Assembly (NCBI RefSeq): GCF_001541225.1 | Contig: NZ_LMTS01000110.1 | Location: 32,895-74,538, forward strand | DNA: 41,644 nucleotides | Direction of reading: 5' to 3' | DNA from: Variovorax sp. WDL1 | GTDB taxonomy: Bacteria > Pseudomonadota > Gammaproteobacteria > Burkholderiales > Burkholderiaceae_C | In this document: in pieces, positions 31,844-40,903 of the stretch | How the letters are laid out: the number at the start of each line of letters is the position of its first letter | How positions within the stretch are numbered: the first letter of the stretch is position 1 | Position numbers and translations under genes: made by a program | Notes under the pieces: model-generated | Database searches by the model: none | What the model was told of the DNA's origin: nothing | Seen by the model: only the letters and a program-made list of their open reading frames with translations

Positions 31844-34380
31844 GAACCCAGCGCCTCCAGCAGCAGGAACATCTTGGCCACGCCCTCGTAGAGCACATTG
31901 CCCGAGGGCGCGCGGTCGGGCCGCAGGCGGCGGCCGGTCAGCTGGCTCAACAGTGACCGGGTGCGGCCCGCCCATTCCCCTTCGGCGTGCAGCAGGCGCC
32001 ACACAGTGGTGCTGGCCTGGCCGGCGATCAGCACGCGCTTCATCATGTGCGGGTCGCCCAGCTCGCCCATGCCGCCCACCAGCTGCAGGCCCTGGCGGAT
32101 CAGCCGGAAGCAGGGCTCGGCCTCCGCGGCCCAGGCCTGCCATTGGGCGAGCTGCGCCGTACCCACCTCGCTGCCGATGTTCGACAGCAGGTAGCCCTGC
32201 GCCAGGATCTTGCGGCTCCTGGGCTCCATCACGCGCGTCACCACGCAGCGCAGGGCAGGCAGCCCATGCTCGCCGCGCAGCAGCACCTCGGCGTGGGCCT
32301 CGGCCTGCAGCGCCGGCGCGCCCTTGAAACGCACCGGGTGCGCCTCGCCGAACGCAAGTGCCAGCCGCGCCAGCGTGCCGCGGCCGCCGACCTCGTCGAC
32401 GATGGCAGTCGAGCCCGGCGCTCGCGCCAGCCAGGCCAGCCCGCGGGCCTGGAGCTCGCCCATGAATTCGACGGCGGGCAGGCGCGGCAGCGCATGCACC
32501 ACCGGCTTGCCGAAGTCCTGCTGGGCCACCCACTGCAGCGGGCGCAGCCCGGCCCTGCGCGCCGCCGCGGCAGCCGTGCCCGCACCGGCGGTGGAGAGCC
32601 ACTGGTTGGGCGCGGCCAACGGCCGGCCGTCGCGGTCCGACAGCAGCAGGCTGCCTTCGCATCCGTAGGCATCGCCGCCTTCGTTCGACTTGAGGCCGAG
32701 CTGCCCGCCGAGCGCCAGCACGTGGCGGTCGCAGCCGGTGGCGATCTCGCTCCATGCATGCGCCTTGAGCGACTGCAGCACGGTCTTGTGCAGCACGTTC
32801 TCGTCGGCCGCCATGCGCCACAGCTCGCGCGCCGCGTCGAAGCCCAGGTCGGCACTGGCCAGCGCCTGGGCGGCCCAGGCCACCTCCTGCGCGTCATGGG
32901 CCATGGCATGGATCAGCTGCTGGTACTTCAGCCGCAGGCGCTCGGTCTCGGCCTGCGCCTGCGCCACTTCCGAGGCGTCCTCGGCGGCGGCCGGCCTGTC
33001 CTGCAGGTCGCTCTCGCCGGGCACGAAGAGCGCGCTCGGCGCCTTGGCCTGGAACACGCTGTCGACCAGCGCGGCACGATCGGCCGGCGCCAGGTTCTCC
33101 GGCACCTTCTGGCCGCTGGAGACGTAGTGCACCGGCAGCCGGTGGCGGATCACGGTGTCGATCAGCGCACCGGGGTGCGTGGCCTCGTCCACCTTGGTGA
33201 AGATGCAGCCGGCGAGTTCGTTGCCGCTCGCGCCGTGGCGGTAGGCGTGCACGACCTCGTTGAGCGTGTCGCCGTGGCTGGCGGCGTTGAGCAGCAGGAG
33301 CCGCTTCACCGGCCGCGGGCTGCTGCCGAGCATGGCGATCTGCTCCGAGACGGCGCGGTCGCGCTGGCTCATGCCCACGGTGTCGATCAAGACCATGTGC
33401 TTGTTGCGCAGGTCGTTGAGCACCAGCTGCAGGTCGGTCGCATCCTTCACCGCGTAGACCGGCACGTTGAGGATCTGGCCGTAGATGCGCAGCTGCTCGT
33501 AGGCGCCGATGCGGTAGCTGTCGGTGGTGACCAGCGCCAGCTTGTCGGCGCCGAAGCGCATCACGCAGCGCGCCGCGAGCTTGGCGGTGGTGGTGGTCTT
33601 GCCGACGCCGGTGGGGCCCATCAGCGCGTAGACGCCGCCCTGGGCCAGCAGCGCATCCTCGTTCTCCATCACCGGCACGGTGCGGACCAGCTCCGAGCGC
33701 ACGAAGGCCATGCCCTGGGCATAGCTCTGGTTGGCCGGCAGGTGCTCCAGCATGGCCTTGGCCAGGCGGGCACTGAAGCCGGCGCCCAGCAGCGTGCGCA
33801 GCAGGCGCCCGCGCATCGGGTCGCGGCGCTGGCGGTCGTTCCAGACGACGGTGGCGAGCTGTTCCTCGATCATGCCGCGCATGGAGTGCAGCTCGCTGAG
33901 CACCGGGTCGGCGTGGGGCGTGGCAGTGGCCGGTGCTTCGGTGGCGGACCCGCTGGGCACGGCGTGCGCAGCCGGCAGGGCCTGCTGCAGCAAGGGCGTG
34001 ACGGGCACCACCGGCCGAGCAGGCGCGAAGGGCACGAAGGGCATCTGCGGCATCGAGGGCACCGGCATCGGCGCGGGCATTGCGGCGGTTGCCATGGGCG
34101 CAGGCAACGGGGCCGCGGCTGCGGCCGCGGCAACGGGCACGGCAGCAGGCGCCGGCGCCGGTGCCGGCACTGCAGCGGTCGACACGGTCGTCGCGTGCTC
34201 CGCCACCTGTTCCATTTCCTCCGGTGCCATGGCGACGATCTCGACGCCCTCGGCGACGACGCGGTTGGTCAGCACCATCGCCTCCGAGCCGAGGGCTTCG
34301 CGGGCCAGCCGCAGGGCCTCGCGGCTGGTGGCGGCGACGAACTTGCGTGCGGCGCTGCGCACGTCGGTGATGATGTTCAA
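31840..34380 (-). CDS. flhF: Flagellar biosynthesis GTPase FlhF, with long C-terminal extension
   Basis: FlhF is an SRP-type GTPase that sets the polar site of flagellar assembly. Residues 1-55 form the N-terminal basic domain. A long Ala/Pro linker (about 66-150) is followed by the NG domain with G1 GPTGVGKTTTTAK (255-267), DSYRIGAYEQL, G3 DTVGMSQRD and G4 TKVDEA. The GTPase ends near residue 445. About 385 further residues form an extension without a familiar motif, giving 846 residues where FlhF is usually 400-500. The TTG start at 34380 overlaps the flhA stop (TTGA) and is preceded by a strong GGAGGA within the flhA 3' end. Confidence 0.94.
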   Translation of the reverse strand: MNIITDVRSAARKFVAATSREALRLAREALGSEAMVLTNRVVAEGVEIVAMAPEEMEQVAEHATTVSTAAVPAPAPAPAAVPVAAAAAAAPLPAPMATAAMPAPMPVPSMPQMPFVPFAPARPVVPVTPLLQQALPAAHAVPSGSATEAPATATPHADPVLSELHSMRGMIEEQLATVVWNDRQRRDPMRGRLLRTLLGAGFSARLAKAMLEHLPANQSYAQGMAFVRSELVRTVPVMENEDALLAQGGVYALMGPTGVGKTTTTAKLAARCVMRFGADKLALVTTDSYRIGAYEQLRIYGQILNVPVYAVKDATDLQLVLNDLRNKHMVLIDTVGMSQRDRAVSEQIAMLGSSPRPVKRLLLLNAASHGDTLNEVVHAYRHGASGNELAGCIFTKVDEATHPGALIDTVIRHRLPVHYVSSGQKVPENLAPADRAALVDSVFQAKAPSALFVPGESDLQDRPAAAEDASEVAQAQAETERLRLKYQQLIHAMAHDAQEVAWAAQALASADLGFDAARELWRMAADENVLHKTVLQSLKAHAWSEIATGCDRHVLALGGQLGLKSNEGGDAYGCEGSLLLSDRDGRPLAAPNQWLSTAGAGTAAAAARRAGLRPLQWVAQQDFGKPVVHALPRLPAVEFMGELQARGLAWLARAPGSTAIVDEVGGRGTLARLALAFGEAHPVRFKGAPALQAEAHAEVLLRGEHGLPALRCVVTRVMEPRSRKILAQGYLLSNIGSEVGTAQLAQWQAWAAEAEPCFRLIRQGLQLVGGMGELGDPHMMKRVLIAGQASTTVWRLLHAEGEWAGRTRSLLSQLTGRRLRPDRAPSGNVLYEGVAKMFLLLEALGS

Positions 34381-36473
34381 ACTCTTCCTCCGATGGTGGC
34401 GGTGATCTTGATGTGACGCGAATCAGGGATCTCGGCATGCGAGAGCACCTTGAGCTGCGGCAGGCTGCGCCGCAGGAAGCGGGAGAGCAGCACGCGCAGC
34501 GAGTGCTGCACGACCAGGACCGGCACCAGCCCCATCTGCTCCTGGCGCGCAATTGCCGCCTGGGTCTGCGCGAGCAGGTTGTCGGCAAGGCCCGGCTCGA
34601 TGCCGCTGTTGTTGGTCATGGCCTGCTGCAGCACGCCGTCGAGGGCGGCGTCGAGGCCGAGCACCTGCAGCTCCGAATCGCCCGGGAACAGCTGCTGCAC
34701 GATGGCGCGGCCCAGCGCCAGGCGCGTGAGCGAGGTCAGCTCGGTGGCATCCTTGACGGTCGGCGCGTGCTCGGCCATCACGTCGAGGATGGTGCGCATG
34801 TCGCGGATCGGCACCTCCTCCTCGAGCAGGTTCTGCAGCACCTTGTGCAGCGTGCTCAGCGAAAGCACCTTGGGCACCAGGTCCTCGGTCAGCTTGGGCG
34901 CGGTCTTGCCGACCTGGTCCAGCAGCTGCTGCACCTCCTGGCGGCCCAGCAGCTCGGCGGCGTGGGTCTGGATCAGGTGGTTGAGATGCGTCGCCATCAC
35001 CGTGCAGGCATCGACCACCGTGTAGCCGAAGACCTGCGCCTGCTGGCGCTGGCCGGCGTCGATCCACACCGCGGGCAGGCCGAAGGCCGGGTCCTGCGTC
35101 GGCGTGCCGGGCAGCGTGCCCGTGACCTGGCCGGGATTGATCGCCATCCACTGGTTCGGATACGCCTCGCCGCGCCCGATCTCCACGCCCTTGAGGCGGA
35201 TGATGTAGCTGTTGGGCTGGATCTCGAGGTTGTCGCGGATATGCACCACCGGCACCAGGAAGCCCAGCTCCTGCGCGATCTTCTTGCGGATGCTCTTGAT
35301 GCGGCCCAGCAGCTCGCCCTGCTGCGACTGGTCCACCAGCGGGATCAGCCGGTAACCGACCTCCATGCCCAGCGGGTCGACCAGGGCCACGTCGTCCCAG
35401 GTGGCCTCGGCCGCCTCGGTCGCCGGCGCGGTGGCTGCGGCCTTGGCGGCAGCCGCCTGCTCGGCCGCCTTCTGCGGCGCGCGCAGCAGCAGGCGGCGCC
35501 CGAACCAGGCCAGCCCCCCCGCGATCAGCAGGAAGGCCAGGTTCGGCATGCCCGGGATCATGCCCATCACCCCGATGATCGCGGCGGTGAGGAACAGCAC
35601 CTGCGGGTTGGAGAAGAGCTGCCCGGTGAGCTGGCGCCCCACGTCCTCGTCGGTGGTCACGCGCGAGACGATCACGCCGGCCGCGGTCGAGATCACCAGA
35701 GCCGGGATCTGCGCCACCAGGCCGTCGCCGATGGCCAGCAGCGTATAGGTCTTGCCGGCGGTCGAGAAGTCCAACCCGTGCTGTACCACGCCCACCACCA
35801 GCCCGCCGATGATGCTGATGACCATGATCAGCAGGCCCGCGATGGCGTCGCCGCGCACGAACTTGCTGGCACCGTCCATGGAACCGTAGAAGTCGGCTTC
35901 CTGCGCGACCTCGGTGCGCCGCTTGCGCGCCACGTCCTCGCCGATCAACCCCGCATTGAGGTCGGCGTCGATCGCCATCTGCTTGCCGGGCATGGCGTCG
36001 AGCATGAAGCGCGCGCCGACCTCGGCGATGCGACCCGCGCCCTTGGTGATGACCATGAAGTTGATCAGCACCAGGATGATGAAGACCATCACGCCGACAG
36101 CGAAGTTGCCGCCTACCAGGAAGTGGCCGAAGGCCTCGATCACCTTGCCCGCCGCGTCGGGGCCGGTGTGGCCGTGCATCAGCACCACGCGGGTGGAGGC
36201 CACGTTGAGCGACAGGCGCAGCAGCGTGGAGAACAGCAGCACCGCCGGGAAGGCTGCGAAGTCCAGCGCCTTCATGGTGTACATGCTCACCAGCAGCACC
36301 ATCACCGACATCGCGATGTTGAAGGTGAACAGCAGGTCCAGCAGGAAGGGCGGCAGCGGCAGCACCATCATGCTCAGGATCATGATGATGAGGATGGGCC
36401 CGGCCAGGCCCTTCATGTGCGCGCCGGAGAGGCTCTGCGGCGGCAGCCGCAGGAAAGTGGCTAACGCGTTCAT
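34377..36473 (-). CDS. flhA: Flagellar export gate protein FlhA
   Basis: This 698-residue export-apparatus protein has an N-terminal membrane domain with several hydrophobic segments (about 20-325, including SLNVASTRVVLMHGH and the conserved AGRIAEVGARFMLDAMPGKQ loop). The cytoplasmic domain docks chaperone-cargo complexes (about 370-698, with EEEVPIRDMRTILDVMAEHA). All expected regions are present. The start ATG overlaps the flhB stop (ATGA), and its own stop overlaps the flhF start. It is the intact homologue of the truncated sctV in the island. Confidence 0.98.
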   Translation of the reverse strand: MNALATFLRLPPQSLSGAHMKGLAGPILIIMILSMMVLPLPPFLLDLLFTFNIAMSVMVLLVSMYTMKALDFAAFPAVLLFSTLLRLSLNVASTRVVLMHGHTGPDAAGKVIEAFGHFLVGGNFAVGVMVFIILVLINFMVITKGAGRIAEVGARFMLDAMPGKQMAIDADLNAGLIGEDVARKRRTEVAQEADFYGSMDGASKFVRGDAIAGLLIMVISIIGGLVVGVVQHGLDFSTAGKTYTLLAIGDGLVAQIPALVISTAAGVIVSRVTTDEDVGRQLTGQLFSNPQVLFLTAAIIGVMGMIPGMPNLAFLLIAGGLAWFGRRLLLRAPQKAAEQAAAAKAAATAPATEAAEATWDDVALVDPLGMEVGYRLIPLVDQSQQGELLGRIKSIRKKIAQELGFLVPVVHIRDNLEIQPNSYIIRLKGVEIGRGEAYPNQWMAINPGQVTGTLPGTPTQDPAFGLPAVWIDAGQRQQAQVFGYTVVDACTVMATHLNHLIQTHAAELLGRQEVQQLLDQVGKTAPKLTEDLVPKVLSLSTLHKVLQNLLEEEVPIRDMRTILDVMAEHAPTVKDATELTSLTRLALGRAIVQQLFPGDSELQVLGLDAALDGVLQQAMTNNSGIEPGLADNLLAQTQAAIARQEQMGLVPVLVVQHSLRVLLSRFLRRSLPQLKVLSHAEIPDSRHIKITATIGGRV

Positions 36474-37612
36474 GCAGCCTGCACGTTGTATTCAAGGTCC
36501 TGGGGAATGGGCAGATCGCCCGGCGTGCGCGGCGCCTCGCCGCCCTCGGCCTGCCAGCGCTTGAGCCGGTACACCCAGGCCAGCACCTCGGCCACCGCGG
36601 TGTAGAGGCCGGCGGGGATCTCGTCGCCCAGGCGGGTGTTCTTGTAGAGCGCGCGCGTGAGCGGCGGCGCCTCGAGGATCGCGACCTTGTTCTCCCGGGC
36701 GATCTCGCGGATGCGCTCGGCCACGCGGTCCGTGCCCTTGGCCACCACGCGCGGCGCGCGCATGTCGCCGTCGACGTACCTGAGGGCGACCGCGAAGTGC
36801 GTCGGATTGGTGACCACGATGTCGGCCTTGGGCACCTCGGACATCATGCGGCGCCTGGCCATCTGCTGCTGCTGGCGGCGGATCTGCGCCTTGATGTGCG
36901 GGTCGCCCTCGCTCTCCTTGTGCTCCTGGCGCAGGTCCTCGCGCGACATGCGCAGCTTGCGGTAGTAGCTCCACAGCTGCCAGGGCACGTCCACCAGCGC
37001 GATCAGCAGCAGCGCGGCGGTGATGAGCGCGCAGTTGCGTGCCACCAGCAGCACCATCTGCGGCAGCGCGGCGCGCTCGGACTGGGCCATCAGCGCGTTG
37101 ACCTCGTCCATGCCGTCCATGATCACCAGCCAGGCCACGCCGCCGATCAGCAGCGACTTGGCCAGTGCCTTGAACAGCTCGGCCAGCGACTGGGAAGAGA
37201 ACAGGCGCTTGATGCCCGCGATGGGATCGAGCTTGTCGAACTTGGGGCCCAGCGCCTGCGTCGAGAACAGCCAGCCGCCGAGCATCAGCGGCGCCACCAG
37301 TGCGGCCAGCACGAGCATGCCCATCAACGGCGCCGTCGCGAGCAACGCCTGCATCGTGAGCAGCCCCGCCTGCGTCAGCATGAAGGAGGTGTCGAAGGCC
37401 GCCGCACGCTCGAAGCGCAGGCCGTGGCTGAACGATGCCTGGAAGTGCCGGCCCAGCGGCCCGGACAGTGCCCACAGGCCGGCGACCGCAGTGGCCAGCA
37501 GAACGAAGGTGACCAGCTCGCGAGAGCGGGCCACGTTGCCTTCTTCGCGCGCCTTCTCGAGGCGCCGCGGCGAGGCCGGTTCTGTTTTTTCGAGATCGCT
37601 TTCTTCAGCCAT
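36470..37612 (-). CDS. flhB: Flagellar export switch protein FlhB
   Basis: This 380-residue membrane protein switches export specificity from rod/hook to filament type by self-cleavage. The N-terminus carries the usual EKTEPASPRRLEKAREEG segment, then four hydrophobic segments (about 33-52, 85-115, 152-165 and 187-209) and the cytoplasmic domain with the cleavage motif NPTH at 269-272, the same position as in Salmonella. The start ATG has GGAG 6 bases upstream. It is the first gene of the leftward flh operon; the vapBC module lies just upstream, so the flh promoter should be within 37613-37750. Confidence 0.97.
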   Translation of the reverse strand: MAEESDLEKTEPASPRRLEKAREEGNVARSRELVTFVLLATAVAGLWALSGPLGRHFQASFSHGLRFERAAAFDTSFMLTQAGLLTMQALLATAPLMGMLVLAALVAPLMLGGWLFSTQALGPKFDKLDPIAGIKRLFSSQSLAELFKALAKSLLIGGVAWLVIMDGMDEVNALMAQSERAALPQMVLLVARNCALITAALLLIALVDVPWQLWSYYRKLRMSREDLRQEHKESEGDPHIKAQIRRQQQQMARRRMMSEVPKADIVVTNPTHFAVALRYVDGDMRAPRVVAKGTDRVAERIREIARENKVAILEAPPLTRALYKNTRLGDEIPAGLYTAVAEVLAWVYRLKRWQAEGGEAPRTPGDLPIPQDLEYNVQAA

Positions 37613-37751
37613 TCATGCTCCGGGAGAGCATCGGCGAACATCGCCGAGTCGTGGCTGATTATTGGATTCGGGGGCGCTGGACAATCCCTCGATGAGGGGC
37701 AGGAATGCCCTCCAACTCGGGCGTTAGGCCGCGCTCACCGTGCGATACTTT

Positions 37752-37777
37752 GCATCAAATGCTGCATCATTTGATGC
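37752..37777. promoter_or_regulatory. Palindromic operator upstream of vapBC
   Basis: A perfect 10-base inverted repeat, GCATCAAATG and CATTTGATGC with a 6-base spacer, lies 28 bases upstream of the vapB ATG. Such palindromes are the usual binding sites for autorepressing VapB or VapBC complexes. No other copy was noticed in the window. Confidence 0.75.
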
Positions 37778-37804
37778 CGACACGATGCCCCCAAGGAGAA
37801 TGCA

Positions 37805-38014
37805 ATGCGCACCACCGTGACCCTGGACGACGAGTTGCTCTCTCAAGCTCGAGCATTCACGGGCATCCAGGAGAACTCCGCGCTGCTTCAACAAGCGCTC
37901 AAGGCGCTCGTCCAGAGGGAAGCCGCGCGTCGGCTGGCGCGCTTGGGAGGCAGTGCGCCGGGCCTTCGCCCAGCGCCACGACGCCGTGGGAAAGTCGCAG
38001 ATGATCCTCGTTGA
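37805..38014 (+). CDS. vapB: VapB-type antitoxin
   Basis: This 69-residue protein has an N-terminal ribbon-helix-helix-like segment (MRTTVTLDDELLSQARAFTG, then ENSALLQQALKALVQREAAR) typical of VapB antitoxins of the DUF2191 type. A Pro/Arg-rich tail would bind the toxin. It should repress its own operon through the palindrome at 37752 and neutralise VapC. AAGGAG lies 6 bases before the ATG. It overlaps vapC by 14 bases, the normal antitoxin-toxin coupling. The strand is opposite to the surrounding flagellar and chemotaxis genes. Confidence 0.88.
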   Translation: MRTTVTLDDELLSQARAFTGIQENSALLQQALKALVQREAARRLARLGGSAPGLRPAPRRRGKVADDPR

Positions 38015-38372
38015 CACGTCGGTGTGGATAGACCACCTCGCCCGAGGCGATTCAGGACTGCAATCGCTGCTGGAGGAAGGTGAAGTCCTCATGCACCCGT
38101 ACATCGTCGCGGAAATTGCTCTGGGCAGCCTGACCAGGCGGGACGAGACGGTCGGCGCGTTGCAAGCCTTGCCCGAGGTCACGGTAGCGCGCCACGTCGA
38201 GGTGATGGCGTTTCTTGGCAACGAGCGGCTGTTCGGCATCGGGATCGGCTATGTCGATCTTCACCTGCTCGCCGCGACTCGCCTCGCTGCAGGTACGAAG
38301 CTTTGGACGCGCGATCGACGCCTTCTCCAGGCCGCACTCAGGCTGGATCTGGCCCGGTTCCCTGCACATTGA
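38001..38372 (+). CDS. vapC: VapC-type PIN-domain toxin
   Basis: This 123-residue PIN-domain ribonuclease carries all four acidic metal-binding positions: D5 (ILVDTSVWIDHL), E38 (VAEIALG), D86 (GYVDLHLLAA) and D105 (TRDRRL). VapC toxins cleave tRNA or other RNA and are inhibited by their VapB partner. The start is the ATG at 38001 inside vapB; a longer frame from 37953 has no support. The gene looks intact. Confidence 0.92.
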   Translation: MILVDTSVWIDHLARGDSGLQSLLEEGEVLMHPYIVAEIALGSLTRRDETVGALQALPEVTVARHVEVMAFLGNERLFGIGIGYVDLHLLAATRLAAGTKLWTRDRRLLQAALRLDLARFPAH

Positions 38373-38403
38373 GGCCTGGGCGACCGAGGCGCCGCGCCGG
38401 GCC

Positions 38404-38631
38404 TCAGAGCCTGCCCTCGTCGATCGCGCTCAGGATGATGTTGCCTCGTGCGGCGAGGATGAACTTGTCACGATCGGGCTCCGACAGCGCCTGTTGATCG
38501 GGCTGGGGATGATCCGGCGGCATCCAGGCCGGCGAGAACGCGAGCGCATAGCGCCGATGAAGGGCGAAGGCCTTGATCATCATCTCCGAGATTGCCGCGC
38601 CCCCGCGATCGAAGGTCGAGGCATGCGACAT
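38404..38631 (-). CDS. Small hypothetical protein
   Basis: This 75-residue frame encodes MSHASTFDRGGAAISEMM, a Pro-rich middle (FSPAWMPPDHPQPDQQAL) and a helical end (KFILAARGNIILSAIDEGRL). I do not recognise it. It converges with vapC and lies on the che/flh strand between cheZ and vapBC. The interval 38632-38748 has no convincing gene. It may be a real small gene or debris from the insertion that separated cheZ from flhB. Confidence 0.35.
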   Translation of the reverse strand: MSHASTFDRGGAAISEMMIKAFALHRRYALAFSPAWMPPDHPQPDQQALSEPDRDKFILAARGNIILSAIDEGRL

Positions 38632-38748
38632 GCGATGAACCGCTCGTTGTATTCGACCAGATGCCGTGTTTGATCCCCTCTTCAGTGACGATCCCGAGTT
38701 GCTGGTTCCCCCTGCTTCACCTCGCGACGCCTGGAACCATCAGCCCGG

Positions 38749-39387
38749 CTAGAACCCCAGGCTCTCCAGCAGATCATCCACTTGTGCCTGGTCCGTGACG
38801 GCTTCCGGATTCGCGGCATTGATCTGCGGACCGTTGAGCAGGCTGTTGGCCTGGCCGATCGCGATCTCGGGCCGCTTCTCCATCGGCGAGTTGTCGATCA
38901 GCACCTGCAGCAGCTGCGTCTCGACCTCATTGACCACTTCCATCATCTTCTTGATGACCTGGCCCGTGAGATCCTGGAAGTCCTGCGCCATCATGATCTC
39001 CATCAGCTGGGAGTTGATGGCGCTGGCGCGCTCCGGCACCTGCTGCAGGTAGCCGCGCGTGTCCATCACCAGCCCGCGCGCCTGGTCCGGCTCGATCGGG
39101 TTGGCGAACCACTGGTCCCAGCGCCCGCTCAGGTCCTTGGCGCCGCTGGACAGCGCCTCCTGCATCGGCTGCGCGACGTCGATGGCGTTGAGCGCGCGGT
39201 GCGCCGCCCGCTCCGTCATGGCGGCCACGTAGTTGAGGCGGTCGCGCGCATCGGGAATGGCCTGTGCCGCGCGCTCGACCTGCTTGTCCAGGCCCAGCTC
39301 CCGCATGCCCTCGCGCAGCTGGCGCGTCAGGTGGCCGATGCGGCCCAGCAGTTCGTCATGCGTGTTGCCTTGTGTGTTGGAGCTCAT
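38749..39387 (-). CDS. cheZ: Chemotaxis phosphatase CheZ
   Basis: This 212-residue, mostly helical protein dephosphorylates CheY-P. The catalytic region MAQDFQDLTGQVIKKMMEVV with its conserved Gln is present, and the C-terminus ends DQAQVDDLLESLGF, the CheY-binding peptide. It starts 1 base after the cheY stop, so the two are translationally coupled. The length matches E. coli CheZ (214). Confidence 0.96.
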   Translation of the reverse strand: MSSNTQGNTHDELLGRIGHLTRQLREGMRELGLDKQVERAAQAIPDARDRLNYVAAMTERAAHRALNAIDVAQPMQEALSSGAKDLSGRWDQWFANPIEPDQARGLVMDTRGYLQQVPERASAINSQLMEIMMAQDFQDLTGQVIKKMMEVVNEVETQLLQVLIDNSPMEKRPEIAIGQANSLLNGPQINAANPEAVTDQAQVDDLLESLGF

Positions 39388-39388
39388 C

Positions 39389-39787
39389 TCAGGCCGCCTC
39401 TTTTTGCAGCTTCTCGAAGATCTTGTTCAGCTTTTCCTCGAGCGTGGCAGCGGTGAAGGGCTTGACCACATAGCCGTTGGCGCCAGCCTGCGCCGCGGCG
39501 ATGATGTTCTCCTTCTTCGCCTCGGCCGTAACCATCAGCACCGGCAGCTTGGCCAGCTCCGGGTCGGCGCGGATGGCCTTCAGCATGGCCAGCCCGTCCA
39601 TGTTGGGCATGTTCCAGTCCGACACCACGAAGCCGAAGTCGCCCCCGCGCAGCTTCTCGATGCCGGCGGCACCGTCCTCGGCCTCGTCGACGTTGAGGAA
39701 GTCGAGTTCCTTCAACAGGTTGCGCACGATGCGGCGCATGGTCGGGAAGTCATCCACGACCAGGATCTTGATGCTCTTGTCGATCAC
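39389..39787 (-). CDS. cheY: Chemotaxis response regulator CheY
   Basis: This 132-residue single receiver domain, when phosphorylated by CheA, binds FliM and changes flagellar rotation. The acidic pair in [10 protein letters not shown]57 ([10 protein letters not shown]), T87 (MVTAEA) and K109 (VVKPF) are at the positions known from E. coli CheY. It is encoded between cheB (39 bases upstream) and cheZ. Confidence 0.97.
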   Translation of the reverse strand: MIDKSIKILVVDDFPTMRRIVRNLLKELDFLNVDEAEDGAAGIEKLRGGDFGFVVSDWNMPNMDGLAMLKAIRADPELAKLPVLMVTAEAKKENIIAAAQAGANGYVVKPFTAATLEEKLNKIFEKLQKEAA

Positions 39788-39826
39788 GATTTCTCCAGCT
39801 TCAATGGTTCAGATACAAGCCAGGCG

Positions 39827-40903
39827 TCACACGCGGTTGGTGCGTTCGCCGAAGGTGCGCAGGTGCGCGAGCACGCGGCGGGTCATCTCGTTCAGGGGCG
39901 ATACCTCGTCCGCCGCGCCGATCAGCACGGCCTCGCGCGGCATGCCGTAGACGACGCAGCTCGCCTCGTCCTGCGCCAGGGTGTGGGCGCCCGCCTGCCG
40001 CATGCGCAGCAGGCCCTCGGCGCCGTCGCGGCCCATGCCGGTGAGGATCATCCCGATCGCGTTCTTGCCCGCATGCCGGGCCGCCGAATCGAACAACACG
40101 TCGATCGATGGCCGGTGCCTGTTCACCGGCGGCTCCTGGTCGAGCTGGGCCACGTAGTTGGCGCCGCTGCGGCCCAGGGCGAGGTGCCAGCCGCCGGGTG
40201 CGATGTAGGCGTAGCCCGGCAGCACGCGTTCGCCCTGCTCGGCCTCCTTCACATGGATGCGGCACAGCCCGTCGAGGCGCTGCGCGAAGGAGCGGGTGAA
40301 ACCGGGCGGCATGTGCTGTGCGATCAGCACCGCCGGCGCGTCGGGCGGCAGCGGCTGCAGCACCTCGCGGATGGCTTCGGTGCCGCCGGTGGAGGCACCG
40401 ATGATGATCAGCTTCTCGGTCGACAGCAGCGGCCTCTGCAGCAGCGGCTCCTGGGCGCTCTCGGCGGCCGGCCGCGCCGCCGCCTGGCGGCTCGGCAGCA
40501 GCCGCGCCTGCGCGGCGGCGCGGATCTTGCCGGCGATGTGCTCGGTGTACTGGATCAGCCCGTCGCGCACGCCCAGCCGCGGCTTGGTGACGAAGTCGAT
40601 CGCGCCCAGCTCCAGGGCCCGCAGCGCGATCTCGGACCCGCGCTCGGTCAGCGACGACACCATCACCACCGGCATCGGCCGCAGGCGCATCAGCTTCTCG
40701 AGGAACTCGAGGCCGTCCATGCGCGGCATCTCGACATCCAGCGTCAGCACGTCCGGGTTGGTCTGCTTGATGAGGTCGCGCGCCACCAGCGGATCGGCGG
40801 CGGTGCCGACCACCGTCATGTCGCTCTGGCTGTTGATGAGCTCCGTCATCACGCTGCGGATCAGCGCCGAATCGTCGACGCACAGCACCTTGATCTTCTT
40901 CAC
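39827..40903 (-). CDS. cheB: Chemoreceptor methylesterase/deamidase CheB
   Basis: This 358-residue protein has an N-terminal receiver (D56 in [12 protein letters not shown]) and a C-terminal methylesterase domain with the triad S171 (GASTGGTEA), H197 ([12 protein letters not shown]) and D293 (GMGRDGAEG). It demethylates chemoreceptors in adaptation. The GTG start at 40903 overlaps the cheD stop (GTGA) and has GGGAG 9 bases upstream. A longer frame exists only inside cheD. It works with CheD, encoded immediately upstream. Confidence 0.97.
   Translation of the reverse strand: MKKIKVLCVDDSALIRSVMTELINSQSDMTVVGTAADPLVARDLIKQTNPDVLTLDVEMPRMDGLEFLEKLMRLRPMPVVMVSSLTERGSEIALRALELGAIDFVTKPRLGVRDGLIQYTEHIAGKIRAAAQARLLPSRQAAARPAAESAQEPLLQRPLLSTEKLIIIGASTGGTEAIREVLQPLPPDAPAVLIAQHMPPGFTRSFAQRLDGLCRIHVKEAEQGERVLPGYAYIAPGGWHLALGRSGANYVAQLDQEPPVNRHRPSIDVLFDSAARHAGKNAIGMILTGMGRDGAEGLLRMRQAGAHTLAQDEASCVVYGMPREAVLIGAADEVSPLNEMTRRVLAHLRTFGERTNRV

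Noticed and set aside
31987..34416. 809-codon open frame on the plus strand
   Set aside because: It is antisense to flhF, with low-complexity His/Gln/Arg/Gly translation and no recognisable domain.
34413..36495. Long open frames antisense to and out of frame with flhA
   Set aside because: FlhA is full-length and conserved; these frames are compositional shadows.
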